Source: Cellulosimicrobium cellulans
GTDB lineage: Bacteria > Actinomycetota > Actinomycetes > Actinomycetales > Cellulomonadaceae
Reading direction: 5' to 3'
DNA length: 64,000 nt
Assembly (NCBI RefSeq): GCF_007679345.1
Contig: NZ_VEGH01000008.1
Coordinates: 62,001 to 126,000, forward strand
This document shows positions 43,201 to 51,321 of the stretch, piece after piece (position 1 is the first letter of the stretch; every line of letters begins with the position of its first letter). Position numbers and translations under genes: made by a program. The notes below the pieces were generated by a model that ran no database searches, was not told the origin of the DNA, and saw nothing but the letters and a program-made list of their open reading frames with translations.

Positions 43201-44815
43201 CCCCGGCGACCGCGCGCGGGTGGCGGTCGAGCTGGCCGCCGCCGGCACCGGCGCCGTCGCGCTGCTGCTCGGCATCGCCCGGACGCCCACCGGTGCCGAC
43301 ACCGTGCTGGTGCTCTGCGCCCTGCTGGGTGCGGGGGCGACCGCCGTGGCGATGCGGCCGGACCGGCGGCTCGCCTGGTGGCCGGCGGCGCTGCTGTGGT
43401 GCGGCGTGGCGTGGTCGGCGCTCGTGTGGTGGGGCGTCGGTCTCGTCGAGGCGTACACGGCGCCCCCGGCGCTGGCCGCGGTCGTGGTCGGCACCCTCCT
43501 CACGCGCCGGGGCGACCGCTGGCGGCCGCTCGTGGCGGCCGGGGTCGCGCTGCTCGTCGCCCCGACGCTGCTGCTCGCCCTCGCCGGGCGCGACGTGGGC
43601 GTCCGGTCGGCGGTCCTGCTCGCCGTCGCGGCGCTCGCGGTCGCGGCCGGGGCCCTCGACCGCCCGCGGGCCGCAGGCCCGCGGGCCTGGTCGGCGCTCA
43701 CCGAGCCGCTGCTGGCCGGCGGTGCCGCGGCGGCGGTCGCGGGCGCGGTCCGGGCGGCGCACCTCGCGGCGAGCACGCCGGTCGCGGGCGGGGTCGCCAA
43801 CGCCCGGCTGTTCGGGGCGGCGCTGCTGTGGTCGCTCGTCGGGGCGGTGCTGCTGGGCGTACTGGGTCGGCTGCTGGTCGACCGGCTCGCGTCCGCGCCG
43901 GCCGGTGCGGCTGCACCGGTGGGTGCGGCTGCGCCCGCGGCCGTCCTCGGCGTCCGTCCGCCCGCGGCCCCCGCCTGGCCGGACGCGCGCCGCGCCGCTC
44001 GCGCCGCCGCGCTGCGGCGCTGGGCGCTCGCGCCGGCACTGCTCGCGTTCACCGTCGGCGCGCTCGTCGCCGTGCGGCCGTCCTGGGCGCTGACCTGGAC
44101 GGGGTGGGTCGTCGAGCTCGGACTGCTCGCGCTCGCCGTCGCCGCGGTGCGGTCCGAGGCCTCCCGGCCGCGTGGCTCGCTCGCGACCGACGTCCCGCCG
44201 GGCTGGGTGCTGTGGCTCGCCGCGCTCGCGTGGGCCATCGGCGCGTGGAGCCCTCGCGAGCTGCGCGTCGAGGTGTTCGCGCTGCCGCTCGGCCTCGCGC
44301 TGACGGCGATGGGCTGGGTGGCGCTGCGCGCGTCGCTCGCCGGTCCGGCCGCCGGGCCGGGAACGCCCGTCCGACCGGGGACCGTCCCGGGCGTCGGGGC
44401 GGGTGCCGGCCCCGGGGGCCCGGTCGGGGTGCGCCCCGCGTGGCCGGTCGGCCGCGCGACGTCGCTCGCCACGCTCACCCCGGGCATCCTGGCGACGCTC
44501 GGCCCGTCGATGCTGGCGATCTGGACCGACCCGATGACGTGGCGCGCGATCCTCGTGGTCGTCCTGGCGCTCGGGTTCATGCTCGAGGGAGCCCGCGAGA
44601 TGCTGCGCGCGCCCCTCGTCCTCGGGGCGGGCGCGCTGCCGGTGGCGGTGCTGAGCGTCTTCGCGGCACAGCTCGGGCGCACGATCTCGGCGGGTCCGTG
44701 GCTGCTGACGCTGCTCGCCGCGGGCGGGCTGCTGCTGGTGCTCGGCGTCTTCGCGGAGCGCCGTCGCACCGCGGTGGCGGAGGGACGGGCGACCGCCGGG
44801 GGCGTCCTGCGCTGA
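40271..44815 (+). CDS. giant SCO7613-like polytopic membrane protein with zinc ribbon
   Basis: A 1514-residue protein. It begins with a short zinc ribbon (CAACGATLTTTRCTRCG, about residues 36-52), a helix, then about 130 residues of Pro/Gly/Ala-rich linker. From about residue 200 to the end it is almost continuous membrane helices (about 35-40 by eye), broken by a second Gly/Ala/Pro linker (near residues 690-760) and a third (near 1220). This layout matches actinobacterial SCO7613-type proteins of unknown function. GTG 40271 was chosen for the GGGAGGAAC site just upstream; other in-frame starts farther up would add a non-conserved basic stretch. Confidence 0.7.
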   Translation: MDEPPRSRLTWHARLVEPTPVDAARRQLLDFTRCAACGATLTTTRCTRCGLDLGGADGARIAEASWAAVRALDARREVVDGVRARQGAGVPDAGRASGAQAPGPRAADPGSARPTAWRPVAEAPGAPGAPGGPVAHGSVPPRGPVSAPGPVPPPVGMPAPGRVPPWGPAPAAGGAPSRGAVPPRGPGRPAAPVPAAAPERPFDVARLFVLAGAGLVAAAALVFAFFFLAGSPGPRVVVMLVATAGAVAGTLALRRSGLGASAEAVGGLVAALAVVDAWMIALLADGPVRWLALAFLLLAVGVGLPAAGLAVRVRAWTVAVLALPLVPLCVAAAWPGPWAWHLALLAAALVTLVRAGYRRAVAGRFGTDGAVVDALLALAALALVGGALVAAVVLPEPGTGWETGGFALALLLAAATTRAQALAERPTWGAAAAWVWVAGGMAVLSAGVAVASLLPAPLGTVPTAAAAAWALLVLVPRLLPGDRATDARYRAQVAGGWTALVLTTGPGVAAGVLETLGLLGAVGVDGGSPRVGAGWAGSGWALAPGAFDATGFGAGAGPVLAAVVLAGALAAIGRVPLARVAESVPVAGPRAPGRAVPGGPVPGHPAPPRYPVAPGAVLVRATVWRQHAAVVVGRACLPAGVVLAAWLAVALLRSWAVPLLVAEIVLAATLVEVARRVPAVSAGAGTAVSPEIPPARGAGATGGAPGVVGAASGAAGGATGTPVAASGVAGGVPGVAGGLPGVAGAPSGPALVRPAPRVPWRATLVPAAFAQVAFLALLSWVSRPTTALGAVAVAALLLRARALLPRDVRAVLVGLATAYAGAVLAAVLAWSGWDGFGVAGGVAVALLVVAAALVVLPRVGDDTWLGVLVVALVPAVVAVAAVAVDRTWWGAGAAAALLLVEVLLLDTRRRPVPSWARVSAAALVLPTVAVVVICAGAVLLPGSGSPVLLPVVAVLAAAAAVAAPAIGDRLRHRAPGTPGDRARVAVELAAAGTGAVALLLGIARTPTGADTVLVLCALLGAGATAVAMRPDRRLAWWPAALLWCGVAWSALVWWGVGLVEAYTAPPALAAVVVGTLLTRRGDRWRPLVAAGVALLVAPTLLLALAGRDVGVRSAVLLAVAALAVAAGALDRPRAAGPRAWSALTEPLLAGGAAAAVAGAVRAAHLAASTPVAGGVANARLFGAALLWSLVGAVLLGVLGRLLVDRLASAPAGAAAPVGAAAPAAVLGVRPPAAPAWPDARRAARAAALRRWALAPALLAFTVGALVAVRPSWALTWTGWVVELGLLALAVAAVRSEASRPRGSLATDVPPGWVLWLAALAWAIGAWSPRELRVEVFALPLGLALTAMGWVALRASLAGPAAGPGTPVRPGTVPGVGAGAGPGGPVGVRPAWPVGRATSLATLTPGILATLGPSMLAIWTDPMTWRAILVVVLALGFMLEGAREMLRAPLVLGAGALPVAVLSVFAAQLGRTISAGPWLLTLLAAGGLLLVLGVFAERRRTAVAEGRATAGGVLR

Positions 44816-44910
44816 GCCGCGGCCGGCGCGTCACCCGGTGCGCGGGCGGCGGGCCGTCGCGTGCGCGGCTGGGCGCACCGGCGCGCGCGTGCGCGTGCGG
44901 CCGGCCGTCA

Positions 44911-44981
44911 CCGAGTGTGCAACCGACGCGTCGAGCGAGTACCCGCTGGATGCTCGGTCGACGTGTTCGATGCACTCTCGG
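44911..44981. terminator. imperfect nested hairpin between convergent genes
   Basis: Outer arms 44911-44921 and 44971-44981 pair with one mismatch, and inner arms 44929-44939 and 44953-44963 pair with one mismatch. It lies between the giant membrane protein and the MFS exporter, which end toward each other, so it may terminate both. The rest of this 283-base gap holds the heptamer repeat and no gene. Confidence 0.45.
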
Positions 44982-45036
44982 CGCTCGGCGTCCGGCGTCC
45001 GGCGCTCGGCGTCCGGCGTCCGGCGTCCGGTGGCCG
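44981..45036 (+). repeat. eight-copy 7-base tandem repeat
   Basis: Consecutive heptamers based on GCGTCCG: five are exact GCGTCCG, two are GCGCTCG and the last is GTGGCCG. The array starts at the end of the hairpin described at 44911-44981 and is non-coding, in the gap before the 3' end of the MFS gene. Confidence 0.85.
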
Positions 45037-45098
45037 GCGCGGCTGCCGGCGCGGGACGCGGCTCGCCCGCCGAGCGCCCGACCCGCGCCGGAGCGCGC

Positions 45099-46505
45099 TC
45101 AGCGCCGGGCGTCGCCCCGCGGCGCTGCGGCGCGGTCGACCGCGGACACGCCCTCGGCGTCGGCGTCGGCGTCCCCGATCCGGGTGGTCGCCGCAGCGCC
45201 GGCCGAGGCCGCGCCCGCCGCGCCCTCGCCGGCCGCGCCAGCCGCCCTCGTCGCCTCCGCGCCCGCGCCCGCCGCCGGCACCCCGGCCGCGCCCGCCGCC
45301 GCCCCGGCCCGGAGGACCCGCAGCGACCCCAGCACCGCCACGACCGCCAGCACCGCCGCGCCGACCACCACGAGGTACCCGCCGTGCGACCCCTGCCGGT
45401 CGATGAGCAGCCCCGCGACCCAGGACCCGACCGACACCCCGACGCCGAGCGACGTGCCGACCCAGGTCAGGCCCTCGGTCAGCCGCTCGCGCGGGACCAG
45501 GTCCTGCACGAGCCCGTTGCCGTTGATCAGGGTGGGCGCGATCGCGAAGCCGGCGACGAACATGACGACCGCCAGCATCGCCATCGAGTCGACGAGCACG
45601 AACAGCGAGGCCCCCAGCGCCAGCGCGACCATCCCGATCGCGAACCGCCGCCACAGCGGGGTGGTCCAGTGCCGGGCGCCGTAGAGCAGGCCCGAGATCA
45701 TCGACCCGCACGCGAACACCGCCAGGATGACGCCGGCGAGCCCGGGCGTGCCGGACTCCTCGGCGAAGGCGACCGTGCTGACGTCGGTGCCGCCGAAGAT
45801 CGCGCCCATCGCCACGAACACGACCGCCAGCACGACCATGCCCCCGGAACGCATGACCGAGCGGCGTCGCACCGGGGTCCCGTCGGGGGCGGTGACGGCC
45901 TCGCGGGGGTGCGGCGGCGGCTGGGTCGCCCGCTGGCCGAGGAACCAGAACCCGCCGAGCACCATGCCCAGCACGGGCACGATCAGGCCGGCCGACGGGG
46001 TGACGGCGGTCGCGAGCGTGGTGGCGAGGATCGGGCCGACGACGAACACCAGCTCGTCGAGCGCCGACTCCAGCGAGTACGCGGTGTGCAGGGCCCGCGG
46101 GTCGTCGAGGACGTGCGACCAGCGGGCGCGGACCAGCGCGCCGAAGGAGCCGACGGTCGCGCCGACCACGACGGCGGTGACGTACAGCGACCAGACGGGG
46201 GCGTCGGCGAGCGCGCACGCGACCAGGCCGACCAGCGCGGTGGCGGAGACCGTGACCGCGGGGCGCATGACCCGCGCCTGCCCGTGCAGGTCGACCAGGC
46301 GCGCGAGCTGGGGCGAGCAGACGGCCTGCGCCAGCACGTACGCCGCCGAGACGCTGCCGGCGAGGCCGTACGAGCCGTACAGCGCCTGGATCATCAGCAC
46401 GATCCCGATGCCGACCATGGACATCGGCAGCCGGGCGATGACGCCGGCGGAGGAGAACGCCAGCGCCCCCGGACGGGAGAGCACGTCGCGGTAGGGCCCC
46501 AGCAC
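45099..46505 (-). CDS. MFS transporter
   Basis: A 468-residue major facilitator with 12 membrane segments, of the sugar-efflux/drug-export-like group (no clear substrate motif). The start LGPYRDVLSRPGALAFSSAGVIARLP is typical of actinobacterial members. The last 65 residues are an Ala/Gly-rich, acidic low-complexity tail in the cytoplasm. GTG 46505 follows GACACT by six bases, suggesting a leaderless transcript. It is divergent from the small acetyltransferase gene. Confidence 0.85.
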   Translation of the reverse strand: MLGPYRDVLSRPGALAFSSAGVIARLPMSMVGIGIVLMIQALYGSYGLAGSVSAAYVLAQAVCSPQLARLVDLHGQARVMRPAVTVSATALVGLVACALADAPVWSLYVTAVVVGATVGSFGALVRARWSHVLDDPRALHTAYSLESALDELVFVVGPILATTLATAVTPSAGLIVPVLGMVLGGFWFLGQRATQPPPHPREAVTAPDGTPVRRRSVMRSGGMVVLAVVFVAMGAIFGGTDVSTVAFAEESGTPGLAGVILAVFACGSMISGLLYGARHWTTPLWRRFAIGMVALALGASLFVLVDSMAMLAVVMFVAGFAIAPTLINGNGLVQDLVPRERLTEGLTWVGTSLGVGVSVGSWVAGLLIDRQGSHGGYLVVVGAAVLAVVAVLGSLRVLRAGAAAGAAGVPAAGAGAEATRAAGAAGEGAAGAASAGAAATTRIGDADADAEGVSAVDRAAAPRGDARR

Positions 46506-46576
46506 GTCGTCAGTGTCGCACCCGCCGCCGACACCCCGCTCGCGGATATCGGCCGGTCGGTCGGATGCTCGGCGGC

Positions 46577-46870
46577 ATGACGACGCGCGTGACGGACGTG
46601 GCCGACCAGCAGCGGTTCGAGATCACCGACGACGAGGGGACCGTGCTCGGGGTCGCGGAGTACCGGCGGCGCCCTGGCATCGTGGTGTTCACGCACACCG
46701 AGGTCGACCCGCGGCAGGAGGGACACGGCATCGGCTCGACGCTGGTGCGCGAGGCGCTGGACGCGGTGCGGGCCGCGGGGGACCGCATCGAGCCGCGGTG
46801 CCCGTTCGTGCGGGCCTTCGTCGAGGAGCACCCGGAGTACGGCGACCTGGTCGCCGACCCGGCCGCCTGA
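46577..46870 (+). CDS. small GNAT-like acetyltransferase (YjdJ type)
   Basis: A 97-residue minimal acetyltransferase of the COG2388 type. The core VVFTHTEVDPRQEGHGIGSTLVREALDAVRA holds the acetyl-CoA-binding loop (QEGHGIGS), and RCPFVRAFVEEHPEY is the conserved final block. ATG 46577 is preferred to an in-frame ATG at 46565 because GATGCT at 46564-46569 is a plausible -10 box seven bases upstream. Its substrate is unknown. Confidence 0.8.
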   Translation: MTTRVTDVADQQRFEITDDEGTVLGVAEYRRRPGIVVFTHTEVDPRQEGHGIGSTLVREALDAVRAAGDRIEPRCPFVRAFVEEHPEYGDLVADPAA

Positions 46871-46961
46871 CCCCGCCGGGGGCGACCCGACCGCCTGACC
46901 TCGGGGGCGCGAGGGACGACGCGGCGACGCGGCATCGCGGCCGCGCCCTCCGACTGCCCCG

Positions 46962-47642
46962 TCAGCCGCGCAGCAGCGCCCCCACCGGCGTCGCGTCGAG
47001 GTCCCGCAGCAGCGCCGCGACGTCCTCGACCACCGCCGTGGCCCCGGCGTCCCGCAGCTCGGCCTCCGAGGTGCCGCCGGACAGGACGCCGATGCACGGC
47101 ACGCCCGCGCGCACGGCGGCCTCGACGTCCCACACCGAGTCGCCGACGAACACCGCCCGGTCGGCCGGCACCCCGGCCAGGTCGAGCGCGGCGTGGACCA
47201 GGTCCGGCTCGGGCTTCGCCTCGTCGACGTCCTCCGCGCCGGTGACCTGCACGAGGTCGTCGACGTCGAGCGTCGCCCGGAGCCTCTCGAGCTCCTCGGG
47301 GGCCGCCGAGGTCGACAGCACCACGCGCACGCCGCGGTCCGCCAGCGTCCGCACCAGGTCGCGCGCGCCGTCGAACGGGCGGAGCAGCCCGGCGAGCTCC
47401 GTGTACCGCGCGGTGTGCTGCTCCTTCGCGTCGTCGCCCAGACGGTCCGCGTCGTCGCCGAGCAGCTCGCCGATCAGGCGGCCGGAGCCCATGCCGATCC
47501 GCCGGTGCACGCGCCAGGCGTCGACGGGGTGGCCGACCTCGGCGAACGCCTGGACCCAGGCGTGCACGTGCAGGAAGTTCGAGTCGACGAGCGTCCCGTC
47601 GATGTCGAGCAGGACGGCGGTGGGTGCGTCGGTGCCGGTCAT
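46962..47642 (-). CDS. HAD-family phosphatase
   Basis: A 226-residue haloacid dehalogenase-like hydrolase. Motif I is VLLDIDGTLVDSN (nucleophile Asp and acid Asp), motif II VVLSTSAAPEE, motif III AKPEPDLVHAAL and motif IV VFVGDSVWDVEAA, all in order. An alpha-helical cap follows motif I (VQAFAEVGHPVDAWRVHRRIG). It resembles phosphoglycolate phosphatase and beta-phosphoglucomutase-like proteins; the real substrate is unknown. A TAGACC box lies six bases before the ATG. Confidence 0.88.
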   Translation of the reverse strand: MTGTDAPTAVLLDIDGTLVDSNFLHVHAWVQAFAEVGHPVDAWRVHRRIGMGSGRLIGELLGDDADRLGDDAKEQHTARYTELAGLLRPFDGARDLVRTLADRGVRVVLSTSAAPEELERLRATLDVDDLVQVTGAEDVDEAKPEPDLVHAALDLAGVPADRAVFVGDSVWDVEAAVRAGVPCIGVLSGGTSEAELRDAGATAVVEDVAALLRDLDATPVGALLRG

Positions 47643-47717
47643 GCCCCCGGTCTAGCGGCTGGCGGCCGGGCCCGCGACCCGGGGCGGCCCCGGCGGGCGG
47701 ACGGCGGGCCCCGCGGC

Positions 47718-47723
47718 TAGCGT
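47718..47723 (+). promoter_or_regulatory. -10 box of the DUF998 gene
   Basis: TAGCGT ends six bases before ATG 47730 with no ribosome-binding site, so a leaderless start is likely. Confidence 0.5.
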
Positions 47724-47729
47724 GCGGCG

Positions 47730-48401
47730 ATGCCCCGCCCGCGCCGCGCCGCGTCCCCCGGTCCCGCCCTCGCGGCCGGCTCCCGCACCGCGGCCCCTCG
47801 CCGCTGGGCCGTCGTGCCGGCGGTCGTCGCGCCGGTCGCGATGATCGGTGGCTGGCTGGTCGCCGAGGCCGTCGCGCCCGGGTTCGACCCGGAGCGCCGG
47901 ACGATCAGCGAGCTCGCCACCGCGGACGTGCCGCACCCCGGTGTCATGACCGCGGCGCTCCTGGTGACCGGCGGCGCGCACGTCGCCACCGCGGCCGGCC
48001 TGCGGGGCGTGCCGTGGGCGGGCCGGCTCGGCCTCGCGCTCGGCGGCGTCGCCACGGCGGCGGTCGGCCTGCTGCCGCTCGACGCCGCGCCGCACGCGCA
48101 CGGGGCCGCGGCGGGCGTGGCGTTCGGGGCGCTCGCGCTGTGGCCGGCGGCGTCGGCGCGTCGCAGCGGCCCGGCACCCCTGCGCCCGGCGGTGCTGGTG
48201 CCGGCGACGGCGGCGCTGCTGGGGCTCCTGGGCTGGTTCGTCGCGGAGTCCGCCCGGGGCGGCGCGGTCGAGGGGCTGGCCGAGCGGGCGGTGGCCGGCG
48301 CGGAGTCGCTGGCACCGCTCGCCCTGGTGCTCGCGCTGCTGTCGCGCCGCCGCGCCGAGTCGTCACCGAGGCTCGGCGCGGCGGGCGGTCTCAGGGGTTG
48401 A
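47730..48401 (+). CDS. DUF998 membrane protein
   Basis: A 223-residue protein with six to seven hydrophobic segments. The first loop FDPERRTISELATADVPHPGVM is the DUF998 hallmark (x-x-x-ISELG/A). Members are of unknown function. The last bases overlap by 11 with the convergent small acidic gene on the other strand. The start codon is fixed by the -10 box six bases upstream. Confidence 0.82.
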   Translation: MPRPRRAASPGPALAAGSRTAAPRRWAVVPAVVAPVAMIGGWLVAEAVAPGFDPERRTISELATADVPHPGVMTAALLVTGGAHVATAAGLRGVPWAGRLGLALGGVATAAVGLLPLDAAPHAHGAAAGVAFGALALWPAASARRSGPAPLRPAVLVPATAALLGLLGWFVAESARGGAVEGLAERAVAGAESLAPLALVLALLSRRRAESSPRLGAAGGLRG

Positions 48402-48555
48402 GGTACGAGCCCGGGTCCTGGTCGGACGGGCTGGCGTCCGGCATCGACCGGGCGACCTCGTCGTCCGAGACCTCCTCGTCGCGAATCTCGTCCACGTCCG
48501 GCTCGGTCAGGGAGTCGGGGGAGTCCTCGGGGAACGGCGTGACGTCCTCGCTCAT
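48391..48555 (-). CDS. 54-residue acidic protein
   Basis: A short gene that would be missed by usual length cut-offs. The ATG at 48555 is preceded by GAAGGAGCAGTG, a very good ribosome-binding site. The product starts MSEDVTPFPEDSPDSLTEPD, is strongly acidic, has no cysteine and ends in DQDPGSYLNP. It has no hydrophobic helix, so it is soluble and probably disordered until it binds a partner. I do not recognise its family with certainty. Its 3' end overlaps the DUF998 gene tail-to-tail. Confidence 0.65.
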   Translation of the reverse strand: MSEDVTPFPEDSPDSLTEPDVDEIRDEEVSDDEVARSMPDASPSDQDPGSYLNP

Positions 48556-48630
48556 CACTGCTCCTTCGCTGTGCGGCCTGGTCGGGCCACGCTAGGCGCG
48601 TCCGGGCGGCGGCGCGCGCCGAAGGGCTGG

Positions 48631-48651
48631 ACCCTCGCACGGTGGCAGGGT
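48631..48651. promoter_or_regulatory. MerR-type operator
   Basis: ACCCT-11-AGGGT is an inverted repeat spanning 21 bases, ending 15 bases before the MerR-family start codon. This is the usual position and symmetry of a MerR autoregulatory site lying between -35 and -10. Confidence 0.5.
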
Positions 48652-48665
48652 GTGGGGTCGTGGAC

Positions 48666-49490
48666 ATGTCCGACGACCGGCTCCTCACGATCGGCGAGTT
48701 CTCGCGCCTGTCGATGCTCAGCATCCGCATGCTGCGGCACTACGACGAGCACCGCGTGCTCCCGCCCACCCGGGTCGACCCGTCCAGCGGGTACCGGAGC
48801 TACCACCCCGCGCTGCTGCGCACGGCCGGACGCGTCCGGGCGCTGCGCGACGCCGGGGTGGGTGTGCACGACCTCGCGGCGTGCGCCCCGTTCGACGACG
48901 AGGCGCGGCTGCGGGCGGTGCTGCTCGAGCGGCGGCGCGCCGTGCAGGCGGAGATCGCGGTGGCGGAGGGCCGGCTCGCGGACATCGACCGATTCCTCGC
49001 CGATCTGGAAGGACCCGTCATGTCCACCACCGTCACCCGCACCACCCTGCCCGCGCGCCGCGTCGCGTCGCTCCGCGGCGTCATCCCGACCTACGACGAC
49101 GAGGGCCTGCTCTGGCAGCGGCTCGGGGCCGCGCTCGACGCCGCCGGTGTCGCCCCGGCCCCGGACGCGGCGGCCGTCGCCGTGTTCCACGACGAGGGCT
49201 TCGTCGAGCAGGACGCCGACGTCGAGGTCCAGCTCGACGTGGCCCGACCGTTCCCGGACGCCGACGGGGTGCGGTACGTCGAGGAGCCGGCGGTCGACGC
49301 CGTGGTCGGCGAGCTGCACGGCCCGTACGAGGGCGTCGGCGCGGTCATGGCCGAGCTCGGCGCGTGGATCGCGGCGCGCGGCCTGCGGGTCGCCGGCCCG
49401 ATGCGCAACGTGTACGTGGTCGGCCCGGTGACCGAGCCCGACCCGTCGGCCTGGGTCACCCGGGTCTGCCTCCCGGTGGCCACGGCCTGA
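48666..49490 (+). CDS. MerR-family regulator with GyrI-like effector domain
   Basis: A 274-residue regulator. The MerR winged helix is at the start (TIGEFSRLSMLSIRMLRHYDEHRVLPP), with SGYRSYHPALLRTAGRVRALRDAG following, then a dimerisation helix to about residue 115. The C-terminal domain (about residues 120-274, starting VTRTTLPARRVASLRG) is GyrI-like and would bind a small hydrophobic or cationic ligand, as in BmrR or SAV2435-type proteins. ATG 48666 matches the operator position. No obvious efflux gene lies beside it. Confidence 0.88.
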   Translation: MSDDRLLTIGEFSRLSMLSIRMLRHYDEHRVLPPTRVDPSSGYRSYHPALLRTAGRVRALRDAGVGVHDLAACAPFDDEARLRAVLLERRRAVQAEIAVAEGRLADIDRFLADLEGPVMSTTVTRTTLPARRVASLRGVIPTYDDEGLLWQRLGAALDAAGVAPAPDAAAVAVFHDEGFVEQDADVEVQLDVARPFPDADGVRYVEEPAVDAVVGELHGPYEGVGAVMAELGAWIAARGLRVAGPMRNVYVVGPVTEPDPSAWVTRVCLPVATA

Positions 49491-49512
49491 CCGCCGCGGC
49501 GGGGCGCGCCGC

Positions 49513-49544
49513 GCCGGCCCGGCTCCTCGCGGAGCGGGGCCGGC
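49513..49544. terminator. hairpin terminator between MerR regulator and pgm
   Basis: Arms 49513-49526 and 49531-49544 (GCCGGCCC...GGGGCCGGC) pair with one mismatch around a TCGC loop. The genes on both sides end toward this point, so it probably serves both directions. Confidence 0.65.
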
Positions 49545-49551
49545 GTGCGGG

Positions 49552-51225
49552 TCAGCCGCCGAGGGCGTCGGAGACGACGTCCTTCGCCGCCTCCTGCACC
49601 TGGGCGAGGTGATCGGGGCTCACGAACGACTCGGCGTAGATCTTGTAGACGTTCTCCGTCCCCGACGGCCGGGCGGCGAACCAGGCGTTCTCGGTGGTCA
49701 CCTTGAGGCCGCCGATGGGCGCGTCGTTGCCCGGCGCGGAGGTGAGCTTCGCGGTGATCTCCTCGCCGGCGAGCGTGGTCGCGGTGACCTGCTCCGGCGA
49801 CAGCTTCCCGAGGGTGGCCTTCTGCTCCAGGGTCGCCGGGGCGTCGACCCGCGCGTACCAGGACTCGCCGAACCCGGCGACCAGGTCGGCGTGGTGCTGC
49901 GACGGCGACCTGCCGGTCGTCGCGAGGATCTCCGAGGCGAGCAGCGCCAGGATGATCCCGTCCTTGTCGGTGGTCCACACGCCGCCGTCCTTGCGGAGGA
50001 ACGAGGCGCCCGCGGACTCCTCGCCGCCGAAGCCGACCGACCCGTCGAGCAGGCCGGGGACGAACCACTTGAACCCGACGGGCACCTCGAGCAGCCGGCG
50101 GCCGAGGCTGCCCGCCACCCGGTCGATCAGGGACGACGACACGAGCGTCTTGCCGATCGCGGCGTCCGCGGGCCAGCCCGGCCGCGCACCGGCGTACAGG
50201 TAGCCGATGGCGACGGCCAGGTAGTGGTTCGGGTTCATCAGTCCGGCGTCCGGCGTCACGATGCCGTGCCGGTCGGAGTCCGCGTCGTTGCCGGTGGCGA
50301 TGTCGAACGGCGAGTCGCCCTCCATCGCGTGCACCAGGGAGGCCATCGCCGACGGTGACGAGCAGTCCATCCGGATCTTGCCGTCCCAGTCGAGGGTCAT
50401 GAACGACCACTGCGGGTCGACGCGCGGGTTCACCACCGTCAGGTCCAGGCCGTACCGCTCGGCGATCGCGCCCCAGTACTCGACGGACGCGCCGCCGAGC
50501 GGGTCCGCGCCGATCCGCACGCCCGCCGACCGGATCGCGTCCAGGTCGAGCACGTGCGCGAGGTCGTCGACGTACGCGCCGAGGAAGTCGTGCTTGCGGG
50601 TGGTGTCCGCGGCGAGGGCGGCGTCCACGCTGACGCGCGGCACCCGGTCCACGCCGCTGGCGAGCAGCTCGTTCGCCCGGTCCGCGATCCACGAGGTGGC
50701 CTCGGACCCGGCGGGGCCGCCGTGCGGCGGGTTGTACTTGAAGCCGCCGTCGCGGGGCGGGTTGTGCGACGGGGTGACGACGATGCCGTCGGCCAGGCCG
50801 GGCCCGGTCGCGCGCACGCCCTCGGAGGTCGCCGCGCCGTTGTGCAGGAGGATCGCGTGCGACACGGCGGGCGTCGGGGTCCAGGAGTCGCGGGCGTCCA
50901 CCCGCACCTCGACGCCGGCGGCCGCCAGCACCTCCAGCGCTGTCCGCCACGCGGGCTCGGACAGCCCGTGGGTGTCGCGGCCGATGAACAGGGGACCGTC
51001 GGTGCCCTGGCTGCGGCGGTACTCGACGATCGCGGCGGTGATCGCGACGATGTGCGCCTCGTTGAAGGCGCCGTCGAGGCTCGAGCCGCGGTGACCGCTG
51101 GTGCCGAACACCACGCGCTGCGCGGGATCCTCCAGGTCGGGGCGGCGGTCGTGGTACGCGGCGAGCATCGCGTCGACGTCCACGAGGTCGGAGGGCTGGG
51201 CAGGGGTTCCGGCGCGCGGGTCCAT
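49552..51225 (-). CDS. pgm: phosphoglucomutase, alpha-D-glucose phosphate-specific
   Basis: A 557-residue enzyme converting glucose-1-phosphate and glucose-6-phosphate, linking glycogen, trehalose and cell-wall sugars to glycolysis. [11 protein letters not shown] is the N-terminal family signature, [17 protein letters not shown] has the phosphorylated serine, [12 protein letters not shown] binds magnesium, [11 protein letters not shown] is the sugar-binding loop and [16 protein letters not shown] the phosphate-binding loop near the end. The length is normal. CAGGAT lies six bases before ATG 51225, so it is probably leaderless and starts at this ATG rather than at farther in-frame codons. Confidence 0.96.
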   Translation of the reverse strand: MDPRAGTPAQPSDLVDVDAMLAAYHDRRPDLEDPAQRVVFGTSGHRGSSLDGAFNEAHIVAITAAIVEYRRSQGTDGPLFIGRDTHGLSEPAWRTALEVLAAAGVEVRVDARDSWTPTPAVSHAILLHNGAATSEGVRATGPGLADGIVVTPSHNPPRDGGFKYNPPHGGPAGSEATSWIADRANELLASGVDRVPRVSVDAALAADTTRKHDFLGAYVDDLAHVLDLDAIRSAGVRIGADPLGGASVEYWGAIAERYGLDLTVVNPRVDPQWSFMTLDWDGKIRMDCSSPSAMASLVHAMEGDSPFDIATGNDADSDRHGIVTPDAGLMNPNHYLAVAIGYLYAGARPGWPADAAIGKTLVSSSLIDRVAGSLGRRLLEVPVGFKWFVPGLLDGSVGFGGEESAGASFLRKDGGVWTTDKDGIILALLASEILATTGRSPSQHHADLVAGFGESWYARVDAPATLEQKATLGKLSPEQVTATTLAGEEITAKLTSAPGNDAPIGGLKVTTENAWFAARPSGTENVYKIYAESFVSPDHLAQVQEAAKDVVSDALGG

Positions 51226-51309
51226 GGCCCGATCCTGCCACCGACGACCGCCGCGCGGCTGGTCGAGCGGGCGACCTGGGGACCACGGCGGGGGCGCCTC
51301 GCGGCCCGG

Positions 51310-51315
51310 TAGCCT
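51310..51315 (+). promoter_or_regulatory. -10 box, leaderless DUF5926 transcript
   Basis: TAGCCT ends six bases before ATG 51322 with no Shine-Dalgarno sequence. Confidence 0.55.
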
Positions 51316-51321
51316 GGGTGC

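Noticed and set aside
45099..45320. Ala/Gly-rich end of the MFS transporter as a separate small gene on the opposite strand
   Set aside because: The opposite frame has no ribosome-binding site and no recognisable motif; the low-complexity tail is continuous with the transporter frame.
38461..45684. Very long open frame on the plus strand running through pyruvate oxidase and beyond, and similar long frames antisense to nirB, nirK and the Ig protein
   Set aside because: In DNA this rich in GC, stop codons are rare in all frames. The frames show arginine/alanine/proline-rich composition without domains, while the other frame carries conserved enzyme motifs.
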